Shown piece by piece: positions 11,825 through 24,100 of a stretch of 64,000 nucleotides of DNA; within the stretch, counting starts at the first letter, position 1, and every line of letters starts with the position of its first letter. The position numbers and the translations under genes were made by a program. The notes under the pieces were generated by a model. It saw only the letters and a list, made by a program, of their open reading frames with translations, searched no databases and had not been told where the DNA came from. Source of the stretch: Bursaphelenchus xylophilus (taxonomy: Eukaryota > Nematoda > Chromadorea > Rhabditida > Aphelenchoididae); NCBI GenBank assembly GCA_904066235.2, contig CAJFCV020000005.1:4955501-5019500 (forward strand), in the 5' to 3' direction.

Positions 11825-12235
11825 GAAGTGTCGGATTGCCGCCATTTTATCAATATTTTGAGAACTTTCAGTACGCTAAAGACAGTTGCAGCTGGCAGAA
11901 GAGTATTGTCTTTCCTCAGGCAATTTGTCTAAAGATTAATCGGTTTTTATGAGTTCTGGACAAAACCGGGGTTACGTAACCAAGCAGTTTTATATGTTAT
12001 TTTCTAATAATGGGTTGATTTTTCCATTGTGTTCAGATGGTACTGTCAAACTTCTAAATATACATTATTAGAAAATATCCCAAACTTTTTGGCTTCATTA
12101 CCCTGATTTCCGATTTTGTCATGGTGCCGCCTTTTCGATTCAAGTTTAAAATAATAAATTTGCAAATTCGCAATCAGTTTACTTTTTATTTATCAATTCT
12201 GTAAATATTCTGATGATCAAAAACAATGTAAAAAC

Positions 12236-12260
12236 GGTGGGGGAGGGAGGGGGAGGGAGA
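12236..12260 (+). other. G-quadruplex-type G run
   Basis: Four runs of three to five G separated by single A residues (GGGGGAGGGAGGGGGAGGG) within a purine-only patch. This meets the usual quadruplex rule with one-nt loops. It lies in noncoding DNA. Confidence 0.6.
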
Positions 12261-14040
12261 AAAAAGTCCATACAATTACAACCTGTGAGAAGAGTAAAGG
12301 CAGATGTCTACGAAAAGTTCACCGGATTCAGAAGATTTTAAGAAAATTTCAGGTAATTCGAGGAATCTGAGGAAAGAGCAATCAGTGCGGAGAATATTAG
12401 TGATGGGAGAGATCTGATGACATTACCTTAGACGATAAAAAAAGAAACCATCAGAAGACTCTCCCAGCAAGAGAGCGGTATTAAACGAAGAGGGTACCAA
12501 AGAGCAAGATTGGCCTAAAAAATAAAAAAAAAATGTAAGAAATATTGAACTTTTTATGTACATGACTTCACCGGGGTACGATCGTTCAAGTAGATGGAAA
12601 AAAAGACATTCAAAGTGTGATATGCATTCAAAAATCTAGAAAAAACTACGCCTGAGTGTGTATTTCGGGTCTATGGGGCCAACAGAAGGGACTACTTTTA
12701 TTACTATCCAAGGGAAACGGGACGGGGAGGATCAAAGTCTGGGATCGGTGGACAAGCCCGACCCAAGCTCTGGACATCCTCGCGAAGAGGCGATCCAAAT
12801 GACATGCCAGTCGAGGGGGCATGGAGCGAGTCGGGCCGCCAATTCCATAAGGGATGCTAGCGGGTTTGCCTGGGGTCATTTACGAAACAATACGGTACTT
12901 ACAGTCTTACAATTTTAGTCAAAAAAGGGCGCGAGCGAAGGCCCAGAAAGCATAATGCCTCAGGGCATCTTCGCGGATTCAATGGCTGACGTTCAATGGT
13001 TTTGGGAGTAGCGCTGGGCATAAGACTTGGGTGGGGTAAAGGGGGACTATTTGGGGCTCTATTCGAAGGCAATGAGAGAAATGGACCGGGCGGGGCTATA
13101 ATATTTCAGTCCGAAACTTGAAATATTTTGTCAAAAAAACCGGATGCATTGGGCGATGCTACAAAAAACAAAGTGGCCAATCATTTAAGCAAGAGATAAA
13201 GCGGGATTTCAAATTTAAGCACTGGATTGCGATAACCGGGTTGGAAATCAAGAACTGGATTAACGGAGAATAAGTGGGCAGAGACAATCAACGGGACAAC
13301 ATTGGATGTGTGGGGTTGAAGAAGAGGGAAATCGAGTCGAGACTCACCGAAGAACGGGACCTCCAGACTCGCAATTGGAATATACCGGGGCTCAGAGCAA
13401 AATGTACAATGTATGGACGTGAAAGCAGAGAATTACAGGGCCAAGGGGCTTAACAATGTTCGAATCAGTCAGAAATATGAAAGGAAAACAAACTTCTAAC
13501 AACTAGCGCAACTAACAAAAGATTCCGAGGTCCGACTACAGTAATCCTAACGTATGGGTGTAAAAGTTGAGATGAGGTTATTTACAAAACACATGTTCAG
13601 TCAAGTAGTTAGAGCTCCATGGTGACATTTAGAGCTCTCTCTGTCTACCTGCCGTAACATGACAAAAGACCATCGGAAATCAAAGGAACAATATGCTAAT
13701 AAAAATAAAAAATATTAGTATGAACTATCAATGAATGACGTTGCACTAAAATTACATACGGTTTTAACAGCGAGGTTAGACGACGAGGCGCCGCACCCTG
13801 AGGGCACGACGCTGAAAAGCATGATTACAATAAAATTGGGGAAAGACATGAACAATGTGGAGTAAAGTGTGTCTAAAAAATAAATTTTGTTTTTAGGGGA
13901 CATTGATTAAGGCTTAAATGGGTGCGGAGAGAAGAGAAAGGGCGTTGAAAGAACGGTGGATTCTATTAAAGAAGGTTTCAGAAGCTCCTGATGATGAAAG
14001 GGTTGAAAGAACGATGGATTATTAGAATTAATTTAAATAT

Positions 14041-17000
14041 TCAGTTGTTTTGGTGCTCTTCCTTCACTTGAACTGCATCCTGCATTGCCTTCTGAAGGCT
14101 GTTAACGAGCTCCGACGCTTCGGTGGCTTCCAATTCGTCTTCATCGTGCTGGAAATCTTCACGATTCGAAGTCAAGGGAGCATTATGGCTGCCGTTCACA
14201 TTCAAAGCCTAAAGTATTTAATATATTGAATAAAGATACTTAAGATTACAGGTCAAATTACACGACAAAAATTGTGAAAACTTACATGAAGCCAATCCAG
14301 TACCATTCGATTAGTTTGGGCGATGTTGGGAGGCAAATTGCTCGAGGAATTGTGCGCATTCCCTCCGGGCAAAGAGACTGGAGCCTTGGAAAGGGCCAAT
14401 AAAGAGTTCGCTTCAGCAATCGGAGCATGCGACTTCATGGGTGTAGCTGGAATTACAGCTTAAATCCCTTGAAAAGGACTCTTACCGCGCTTGAAACCAT
14501 CCGATTTGCTGTTGGCTGACGAAGTGTTACAACCGTGCATCACAACGCACTTCCTCATGTGCTTTTCGAGAGTCGAGTGAACACTGAAGGGCATCTTACA
14601 AATGGTGCAATTGAATACTTCCTGAAAGAAACGTTTTTTACAAATTCACGAGAATAACAACATCTCCGTTCTCTTACTCCGAACTCACCTTCCCTTGCTG
14701 ACCATGTGTTCTCATATGTCTGGTCAGTTTACTGCTCTGAGCACAAGCATACGGACAGAGGTTACATTTGTAAGGCTTCTCTCCAGTATGACTTCGCAGA
14801 TGAACGATCAGATTGGATCTGTTTGTAAACACCTTCTGGCAGTAGTCACACCTATCCTTGCGGGCTTTGATGTCCCGTCTAGCAGCAGGCTCAGCAAGCT
14901 CTCCATCATCGACAACTATGAGGTTGTTCTCATCATCTTCAAGATTCCCTTCAGCTCCACCAGTTGTGGTCGAATGGACAGCTGGAGAAGTCAACGCAGA
15001 GTTAACGTTGATGGCCGAGCAAGAGTTGCGACTTGGAGTCATCAAACGGGGCTGCTTATTAGGAGAAGGCCCTCCGGCAGTGAATGAGTTTGCATGAGGC
15101 GATCCTGTCGATGGAGTTGCTGTTCTCCGTCGAGGTGATCCCCCCTCCAAAGCAGAGGTGGTCGCTGCTGCAGCGGCTGCAATGGCAGCTTCAACGGTGG
15201 TTGTTGGAGTCTCTGGATTGGGGAGGGTAGACATCGGCAGTGTTGTGCTCGGCAAGGAACTTGACGTTGAGAACGACAACTGATTATTTGACGCCAGATT
15301 TGAGGCAATCCCATTGAGAAGGAACGAGGCCGCATTGCTAACACCAGTCAAATTAGAGTTGGTGGTTGGTGGGGGATTCTCCAAGGAATTCAAGCTGTTC
15401 AGAAGAGACATGGCATTCGGATTGCTGTAATATTCCTGAATTGATGACAAGTGTTGAAGGAACGGGTTTTGGACACTGCTCGGCCGTTGTTGTTGCTGCT
15501 GTTGTTGTTGAAGGGCATTCAAAACAGACGACAATAAAGGAGTCGACGACTGAGTCTGTTGACTCACAATATTGGCCAACAACGACTGCGTACTCAGAAG
15601 GCTGTTCGAGACAGAAGAAGAGTTCTGTTCGTTGGCTCTTTCAGCACATTCCTTTAGTCTTTCCGAACAAAAAGTATTCAAATTGAAGGAACTCCGACTG
15701 GCCACAGGTTTGTTGCTGTTCTTGGGTTTGGGTGTACTGCTGGCAACCGCCTGAGGACGCGGAACGTAGGTGGTCTCGTTCTTGAGGAGTGAGGGATCAA
15801 GATTCTCACTGAAAGACCCACTGCTTGGGATTTCCTCGGCCACTTTGAGGTCATGAGCAGCTGATGCATGTTGAAGGAGAGCCCAAACATCATTGTACTT
15901 CCTTTTACACACCCGACACGTGGTAGAGTTTGCGTTGTGGGCTAAAAACGTTAATTGTTACAATAGGGTTGGGCTTTTATTGATCAGACTGCTGTTTTTA
16001 TGACCTCAGAAACTATTTCTTTTGCTTCTCAGTTTATTTATGCCCAGAATGTGCCCTGTTTTTCGCTTGTTTTCTTTTTGCTTCGGACTTTTGGTAGAGA
16101 AGGGGATTTGGCTAGACTCGTATATCAAAAACTGTTTTCGGCATTTTAGAAAACGGGCGATTGTCCAAGCATCTGTCCCGTCAGAAAAGGATTGTGAAAT
16201 CAACAAAAAAAACCTCCAGAAGACCTGAAGATTCATGTTTTTGCGCGCACTTTTGGCGCCATTACTAGTATTCGAAAAAAGGCGCGAATTCAATCCGCAA
16301 AAAAAGAGAGGAGCCTCGGACATTTGTTACGTTGGCAAACAGCCCCGAATGTTTTGTTTGGTGGAGAAAGTGAAAGAAGAGAACAGTGGGAGCGACCGTC
16401 CCTCGCCCCGGGTCAGCGAAACAGAAAACCGACGTGATCGGGGGACGATAACGTGAACAAAAACAGCGCAATATAAAAGGGGGTTAGGTGAGAGCGATGA
16501 AAGGTTTGGGTGAGAGGTCGCTGTGTATACAACTGAGACGCGAGGCCAATGTACGGGTGAGAGAGCGTCCTCCGTTCATGCCCTCAAGCAGGAGAACGCC
16601 CGACGTTAAACAACCGCCAACGTTTGTTCAGCGATTTGGCGTCGTCGTTCGCTCGAAAGCCCACGCTCGTAATTCTTTAAATAACCATTGGGTCGCGGTC
16701 ATGCGCAATATTACAAAAACGGCCCTAAATCATCGCTTTAACGAGCTCTCCGGAAACAAATTCCAGAAATTACACGCTTTAAAAGTAACGGCGACGTGCT
16801 GCGTAAACTCCAGATGGCCCAACAAATTAAAACCAACGATTTCTGGAGCGCCGCATTTAAAAAAAAGAAGTTATATTGAGACAAGATAACGGGTCAAAGA
16901 AAAGTTTGCAATGAATTAAGAAGATGTAACACGAAAAGGATTTCAAAGCCGTAAACTTACAGTTACTTTCCGTCTCGGTTCCAACTTCTTTTCCAGGCAA

Positions 17001-18131
17001 ATTTGCTGACAATGATCTCATTAAAGGCAACTGACTCTCCGAATTGGTGGGTTGTTTCCTTCGGCCTCGAGTAGAATCCGTGAAGAGGGTTGTCGACAGA
17101 TTACTCTTTTTATTTACACTCCGACAGAACGTCACCTTATGTTCTATAAAGTTGGCAAAGTCCGACAACTGGAACTCTTGTCGACAGGACCCACAGACAA
17201 TCATGTCCCTGGCTGAAGTCTCCCTCCCACCGGTCGTATCCGTGTCCACTCGTTGACTGAATTGCTCAGCATCTCTGGAGTTGTCCATCTCCTCATCCAC
17301 ATCATCGTCTTCCACATCTCCTTCCTCTTCCTCTTCTACATCATCTTCTTCAGCAATCCCAGCCTCTTCATCCTCATCGTGTTCCTCGTTGTTGGAATTG
17401 GAGCTGGTCCGCCGCCTACTCAGCGGCCTGGATCGTCGGCGGGATGAATCTTCGCTCATTTCGGAGGCCGAGCTCTCGGACGGCGAGGCTACGGCATTCC
17501 GTGGATCCGATGAGACCTGAGCATTCGGTCTTTTCTCGTCCTTATTGGCTTCGTTGATGTCCATATCTGCGTTGGATTCAACTCCGCTGTCTGAGGAGGC
17601 CATGGGCGTTCCTGGAATGGTCATTTTTTACTTGATATTTTCAGCTCCAAATAGATTATGATAATGATTAACAAATGGCCGGAAAATATAGCCTCGTATA
17701 CTGTAATTTTCACGTTGGGCCCCGAGCAGACTCCCGACGAAACGAGAAAACAAGTGAAAGTGAACATAAAAGAGACTGAAATAAAAACGGCGACCGAACG
17801 ACCACTCGGTCGTTCCTTTGCCTCAGCCGCCTCACTCACCTGTGGGTTTGTCCGAGTTGGAAGGGCCGGCCGTGCTCGACGAGGAGGCGGGCGTTTCGCG
17901 CGCAGCGTTCGCGGCCGGGCTGTTCTGGAGCTCGTCGTTCTTCTTGAGCTCCTCGACCTTCTCCTCACCGACGCCACTGTCCTTCTTCTGACGTTTTGCA
18001 GTGGTGGAAGGGGTGGAGGCGGTTCGACCGGCCTGGCCGGCTAGACTGGATGTCGAGGTTCTCCATCGGGCCGTGGGGGTTCCGTTGCCGGGCGACGCAG
18101 ATGTGGCTGCGGCTGTGGCAGTGCTACTCAT
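14041..18131 (-). CDS. bcl-11: BCL11-type zinc-finger transcription factor
   Basis: A nuclear transcription factor orthologous in layout to BCL11A/B. Exons are 17840-18131, 16961-17611, 14689-15941, 14486-14621, 14286-14446 and 14041-14208, giving 886 residues. Order: an Ala/Ser/Thr-rich start; a long acidic run near residues 170-205; the N-terminal C2HC module (CGSCRQEF...FIEHK) near 240; a second finger (CRVCKRKY...LLQHA) near 323; a Ser/Asn/Gln-rich middle with a QQQQQQQQ run; then the paired fingers CDYCQKVF and [18 protein letters not shown] near 679-727 joined by TGEKPYK; and the [18 protein letters not shown] finger. The order and the KMPFSV motif are diagnostic of BCL11. The last finger reads HMRKCVVMH, so its final zinc ligand is shifted or is Cys. 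Introns between the last exons are tiny (39 nt at 14447-14485). Confidence 0.9.
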
Positions 18132-21100
18132 TCGACGTTGTCCCGAGGTAGTGATCTCGTAGACTGTCGTATCACCGGGTTTGTTGAGTAAGGCAAAGAA
18201 TGGGGGAGTCTCTATGGGTTGGCGAACTGGTGGTGGTTAGGTCTCTTCTATAGACATCAGAATCCGCAATTCCGACAATCTATGCCAAAACACCGGGCTG
18301 GACCACTGGGCTCTCAATGGATCTGATTGAAAGAGCCGAAAAAAGTACCAATTAACTGGAGTAATTTAAAAACACGAACGCCCGATATGCACGATAATAA
18401 CGCAAATAACATATGACAGAATACAGAATTCACACGTAGTGTTAAACCAAAATGCCTAAGGACAGATGTATGAAAACGTAAATATGTAAAGTTCTTTTCT
18501 GGCAGAGACACGTTTCAGGCCGGTTACTTTGTTTTTTTTCTTTTTGTCATGGCCAAAAGGAGCCAAGACAACGTCCACGAGACTCTGACAACAAATAAAC
18601 CGAGGAAGTTAGACACCAGTCAACGCATTCCTCGCTCGCAATGGCCGACACAATCCACAAAAACATCAGACACAACAACAAAAAACAGAGACCAAACAGG
18701 AGAAATTGGAGACATTAATTTGCACAAGTGGTATTGATGGTCCCTCGTGAAGGTAATTCGGGAGAGAAAAGCATGACCAACACAAGTCCATAAGCGAGAA
18801 CGGCCGAGTGAGAACGGCCGTGGCCAGATGACGTGCTCGCGGCCGTCCACCAACCCTTTTCCTGGGGCCGCGTGTCCACCAGGACGGCTCTGGGCGCGCT
18901 GTTGCAACGCCACGCTATTTCCGCGGGCACCTTTTGGGTATGTGTGTGCTGTCTTTGGGCTTCACCTTTTTGTGTGCTTGTTCTTCTACTTTTTTAGCGA
19001 AAAGAAACAGAAAAATGCTGGCCGTTTCCTCTTCAAGTCCGGCCCCAGTCCGTTCCTCTTCTTTCATATTTTTCTCTGTTTTTTCGGGCAAGTGTTGAGC
19101 CGGCCAGTTTCACACACACATGCATGCCGAGAGATGGCCACAGGGCATAGCCAGCGGGGAAATGCCGCAACGTCCAGGCGGCCCAAATATTTTTTGGGTG
19201 GCTCGCGGCCTTAACTGAACTCGGGGACCGTTTTCCTTTCCTATGGAGGGCGCGCCAAAAATACAAATCCAGAGCAACCAAATAGCCATTCGGCCCGCGG
19301 GGGAAGGAAGCCCAGCCGACAAAGGGGAATATCTGAAAAAGGAGGGCGAGCGGCCGAAACAGGGGGCAACGGGGGACAGTGGGTGGACCGTAGCCAGGAA
19401 ATGCCGTCGGGCCGCCGTGTTTTTTCTGATGACCGAACGAGACTTGGAATGGGATGGAAGAACGAAGAAAATAAAACAGCATGACCGCCAAATGGACTTT
19501 CGTTGTCGGCGGACTATAAAAAAGATAAACGAACACTGGCGGCCATAATATCTACGGCATTCCTGTGACCGCGAACACACACACGTAAAAATGGTAAGGG
19601 GAAGCAGAAATTGGACGTGGAACGGCGGTGAGAATCGAGATTGAAGTGTCCGGAAAATCTTCTCTTTTTTCAAGAGTCCGGACTGTCCTTCAGCCCCAGA
19701 ACACACACACCAAGCTCACAGGAAAGGTTATTTGCGCAAGCGCCGAGCCTCAGGGCCAACCCCTATCCAGCCCTCACGCAAACACACGTCGTCTTCAACT
19801 CTAACCCCTGCCAGTAGTTTGTTTGCGAACGGCCATGCAGAACGACTGGAGAAGACGGTCGGAAGGACCGAGAGCGGCATGGACAAACATGATCATGGAC
19901 GCAAAACATCCCATAGTATCCCCTGCTGTCAGAGAAGTGGAACGATGCGCGAGAAGGAACGATGATCCCTTCTACAGAGTATAATCGGCCGCACTCTCGA
20001 GTGAAAGCGAGGCGGACACCACTTAAATTTCCTCCTATCAGAGCGGAGACCACAACTCACGGAACGTTTCCTCCAAAAAGACCACAAGTTGCGCAACGTC
20101 TGACCCTCCTGTCTCTGCCACACCTGGATGATCATGGGGCGAGGCAAACAAACATGATTCGCCTCTCAGTGGGGTTCCAATCGTCCCTCCGGGGCGGGTC
20201 GAGAGGCGATCGTTCCAAGACCTCCACGTCCTCGCTTCCGACCCATTCACTCACTTAATAGGCGACGGAAACACAGCGCGCAACTCGACCAAAAAAAGGA
20301 ATCCAGAAACCGAAGGTAGACGTTCACGCGACTCAAAGGTCGTTCACGTTGGAGCGGTCGGTCGTTAAGTGCCCGGACCCTTTTATAGCCCACCCTGCGG
20401 ACGGATGATTTGTGAGGTCCGCAGACATCAGGTGCAGAAACATCTCACGGCCTGCTCGGGTCGTTAAGAAGATGTTCCGTCGTTCCACAAAATGTCCACG
20501 GACCGTCCGGCCGGCCGGCCGTCCCTCCGGCCATCCCTCCAAGACCGCCGGCCCGCTCTTTTTTGAACGAGAGGAGGGGGGCGAAAACACGTCAAAAAAA
20601 CCAAAAAATATAAAAAAATTGTTGGAGTGGAGGAAGGGAGGGAGAGGGTCGAGAGAGCGGCCGATAACCCCGGACAAAGGTGGACGGAAGGTGAAGGCAA
20701 TCGGCGCTCTCATGCAGAAATTGAACATTCGCCAAAAAATTAAACAAATACAGAATTGCGTAAGAAGGAGTACGGTGAATGGTTACAAAAACACCCCAAA
20801 CAAATGGCCGTTCACTTTTCTGTTTTGATCTCTCTTTTTCTTCGCTCTTTGGAATGCCCAAGGAAACGGTAAGAAACAAATTTGCATACGAGAAACTGGA
20901 AGAATAGCCCCGTTTCCCGCATGAACCTCAAAAACACATGGAAAGAAGGGCTGCTCTGAATCAGGCCGATCACTGCCTCTCTGAAGCCAAAGAGAAGCCG
21001 GAGAAATCGCGAGCAAAAGGTCGTGGCGTTTCGCTTTTTGTTGTCCTGTGAGCCAACAAAAAACAGTGCAGAACACATAAAAAGTAAGGGGCAAGGCCAG

Positions 21101-24100
21101 CTGGACGCGCGGCAAATGAACGAGCCAGCAAAACGTTGACGATCCCAAAAAACACTGACCAGAGAAGGGTGGGACGCCCGAAATGAGGGAATCTGAACGG
21201 GAAACTGGCAATTCCCATCTTACAAAAAATGCCGAAGAGAGACAAAAGGGGGACTGTAGAGCCGGTCTGACTTATATCTTTGTAGAAAATGTATGAATAT
21301 GCAGGCCATGACAAACAGTCGGAAGAAATAGTAATATAATATAATCGGAAAAGAGGGAACAGAACGACCCCCATTCCTCCGCTTCCCCCACAAAACTCAG
21401 CCAACGGACCGTGAGCCAGCTGACGAGGCCGGGTTCACTGACCTTTCGCTGCGTCAATCGACGTGCCCGCGGGCCCTCTCGGCTTTTTTATCGCTCCGTT
21501 CTTCTCGCCGCCGCTGTTTTATAAATGCATTTTGCTGTGTTTTCGCGTCATTTGGGTGGCGGCGGAATTAAGGGAAGAGATTGGAATAGCCATCACGCGT
21601 CCACAAAATAAAAAAGAACCCAAAAAACAGACGGATTTGATTAGAAGCGGGTCAATCAAAGTCCAGATTGTTTGGAGGAAGGCCGGGGGTCACAAGACTC
21701 GAGAACATTAGCGCCAATTGGAACGTTGGCAAAGGAAATGGAAAGTGGCGGATATCAAGAGGTCTCTATTTTCTGTTCGTCTACAAAGGACCTATGGTCA
21801 ACTCAATTCGGCTGACCTTCTGCACTTAAAAGGCCGTCCTCGATCGTTCCCAGTCATGAATAATGAGCGGAGTGACCGCTCGTACAAATGTCATCGCGCG
21901 GCCTTCCTCCGCCTCAGCCAGCAAGAGCAAGGATATGTGTCGGCCACTTTCACTCCGCATGCCCAGACTTTTTTAGCGACTGGAGCACACCGCTGACAGA
22001 AAGGCATAAAAAGCCGAAACAAATGGAAAGCGAATGGTGTCTGGAAATATTCGTAAAGTACGAAAAAACGGCTGACCACTGGTCAGTCTGCTGTCTGCAG
22101 GAAAAAAGCCGCGAGGGAGACGTCGAGGACAAACCCGAGCCCTCTCCCCCTCCACCTAGCGGACCCAGACGACACCCACCCTCATTGAGAAAATAAAAAA
22201 AGAATAATACGAAAACAGAGAACCCTGCCAGCCGGGAGTATTGTCTTCGATCGCGCAATCATAACGTGCATTCAATCATGTTATTGATGGTCAACTTGGG
22301 TCAGACAAGAATAGCAGGGATTAGTGGGAATAATTAGCGCACAGAGAGAGTCACCGATGTAAAAATTATTTTACCAAGAACACTCCCAATTCCAGAAGGA
22401 CAACATCACATATGATCTCATCTTGCGTCAAAAGCTTCCAGGTCATCAAGAGCCAATAAACGCCTCAGGGAAATGCACAAACGGACATTAGATCAGGAGG
22501 GAAAACACCATCCCACCTTTACTAATTTCCATCCCATTAACATCTTCCCTTTTTTCGATTCTGAAACCGATCGACCATTAAAGTGATGAAAAAAGTCTGC
22601 ATACACGTTACGCAACAACGCGCATTCTTGATAATGGAGAAAGGAGAACCCTCGGCGGGATTAAATTTTTAAGGAGACCGACCGTATAGACTGTATGATA
22701 TATGAGGCTATTCAACCCAATATTTGGCCATATAAATAGTAAAAGATAATAGACGCCGGAAGAATGACATGTCTGGCGAGCAATTTATTTATATCATGTC
22801 GAATAAATATTACTATAACAGGGAAAAATTCAAGCAAAAATTTTTAAAAGTTTCGAAGTCAATCAAGAATGAGCAAAAAATGTTAATGCAATAAAAGTAA
22901 AACAAAAAGGCGAACCAGACTTTGGGATTAACGTCTAATCCACCTCGCAGTACGAATACTTGTGAAATCACGATGCAACAACATGCAAAGGACAGACTGA
23001 AAAACAGAACATAACATAGGGCAGAACACTGTACAACCGTCTCATCCCAAAAATATAAAAATTGGCGGCCGTTCCGGAAAGGTCGGTCCACGTCTCTGAC
23101 GCATCCCCTCCGGCTTCTCGTGTTCCTCCAAACAGCTAAACGGCCGAAACAATTATTGCACTGTACACTATCCATGGAATGTAATGTCAGCTCCGCCCTC
23201 AACCCCTGAGGGGTTCTATTTCCGGAAACAAAGACGGGCTTATTTTTGGGGACAGTGTTTATTGTCCTGCACTGTTCTTCTCACGGCGCGGTCGTCTGTT
23301 TCAGCCGCTCCCGGCCGGTGGACAAACAATGAAAAAGAACCCCTAAGGGTGCACCCCCCCCTCCCACCATTTTTCGTATGATTTTCGTTCTCTTTCTTTG
23401 GCGCTGATAAAAACGAAAAATGCAAACAACTCCTTTTGATGGGCCGTTTAAAGTGGCCAAACCAAAAGAACCCCAGTTCTGATCTTTTGATCCCAAAGAA
23501 CATCTGCACTTCGAAGAGCAAATCTCGGAGCGGAGCCTCACGCATATTTGCTCCATCGTTCGCCCGAATCGCCAGCGGAGTGGAAAAAACAAAAAAGAAG
23601 GTGAAAGTGCGCGAGACGTTGCGCAAGAGAAGAACGCAAACAATGGAAAGTAAAAACGAGGCTTGGAGTGTCACACCTCGAGGGCAGCCGGCCCGATGGC
23701 GACGTGATCGCCCCGCCGCCCGGCTTTAAGCCTCTCCCTTCCTTCGTTCCGAAACGCGACGTCCGGAAAATGCAGCAAAAAAGAACTATACAAAAAATTC
23801 TTGATCGAAAACAGCGAAGGGGAGGGCGGCAGCCACGGAAAGAGAGACAATAGTGGACTAGACAGCCGGTCCGTGGCCCAGAAAACCGGGACAGCCGCGA
23901 GTCTTTGATAAGGATACATTCTGAATTATTTTGTATTTAGTTGCATATGATTGGTAAATAAAATTAAAGAAGACCACTGTATCTCAGAAAACGACTTTTT
24001 TGGACATCAAAAAAGTTGTAATCACAATCCAGAAGACACTGCCCCCGCCCGGTTTGAACCCCAATCAGGCAGCAAACGCACCCGTGACAAGCCAGGAACA

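Larger units (their letters stand above)
11624..14040. other. Noncoding stretch 3' of the BCL11 gene
   Basis: No supportable gene on either strand. It holds a G-rich run at 12236-12260 and several AP-2-like palindromes. A minus-strand open reading at 13715-13903 looks signal-peptide-like but has no phase-compatible partner exon. It is likely intergenic, or upstream regulatory DNA of the membrane-protein gene. Confidence 0.5.

Noticed and set aside
13715..13903. Minus-strand open reading with a signal-peptide-like start and a GTATGT donor
   Set aside because: The donor is phase 0 and no downstream exon in this phase was found. Chance is likely.
14695..15344. Several plus- and minus-strand ORFs across the large BCL11 exon
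   Set aside because: These are out-of-frame shadows of the zinc-finger coding sequence.
19033..19706. Overlapping minus-strand ORFs of 167 and 198 codons in the GC-rich block
   Set aside because: Two frames are open over the same DNA, with no domains, splice structure or codon preference. Long ORFs are expected in GC-rich sequence.
24040..24075. tRNA-like T-arm (GGTTTGAACC)
   Set aside because: The stem beyond the first base pair does not pair, and no acceptor or anticodon arm is found.
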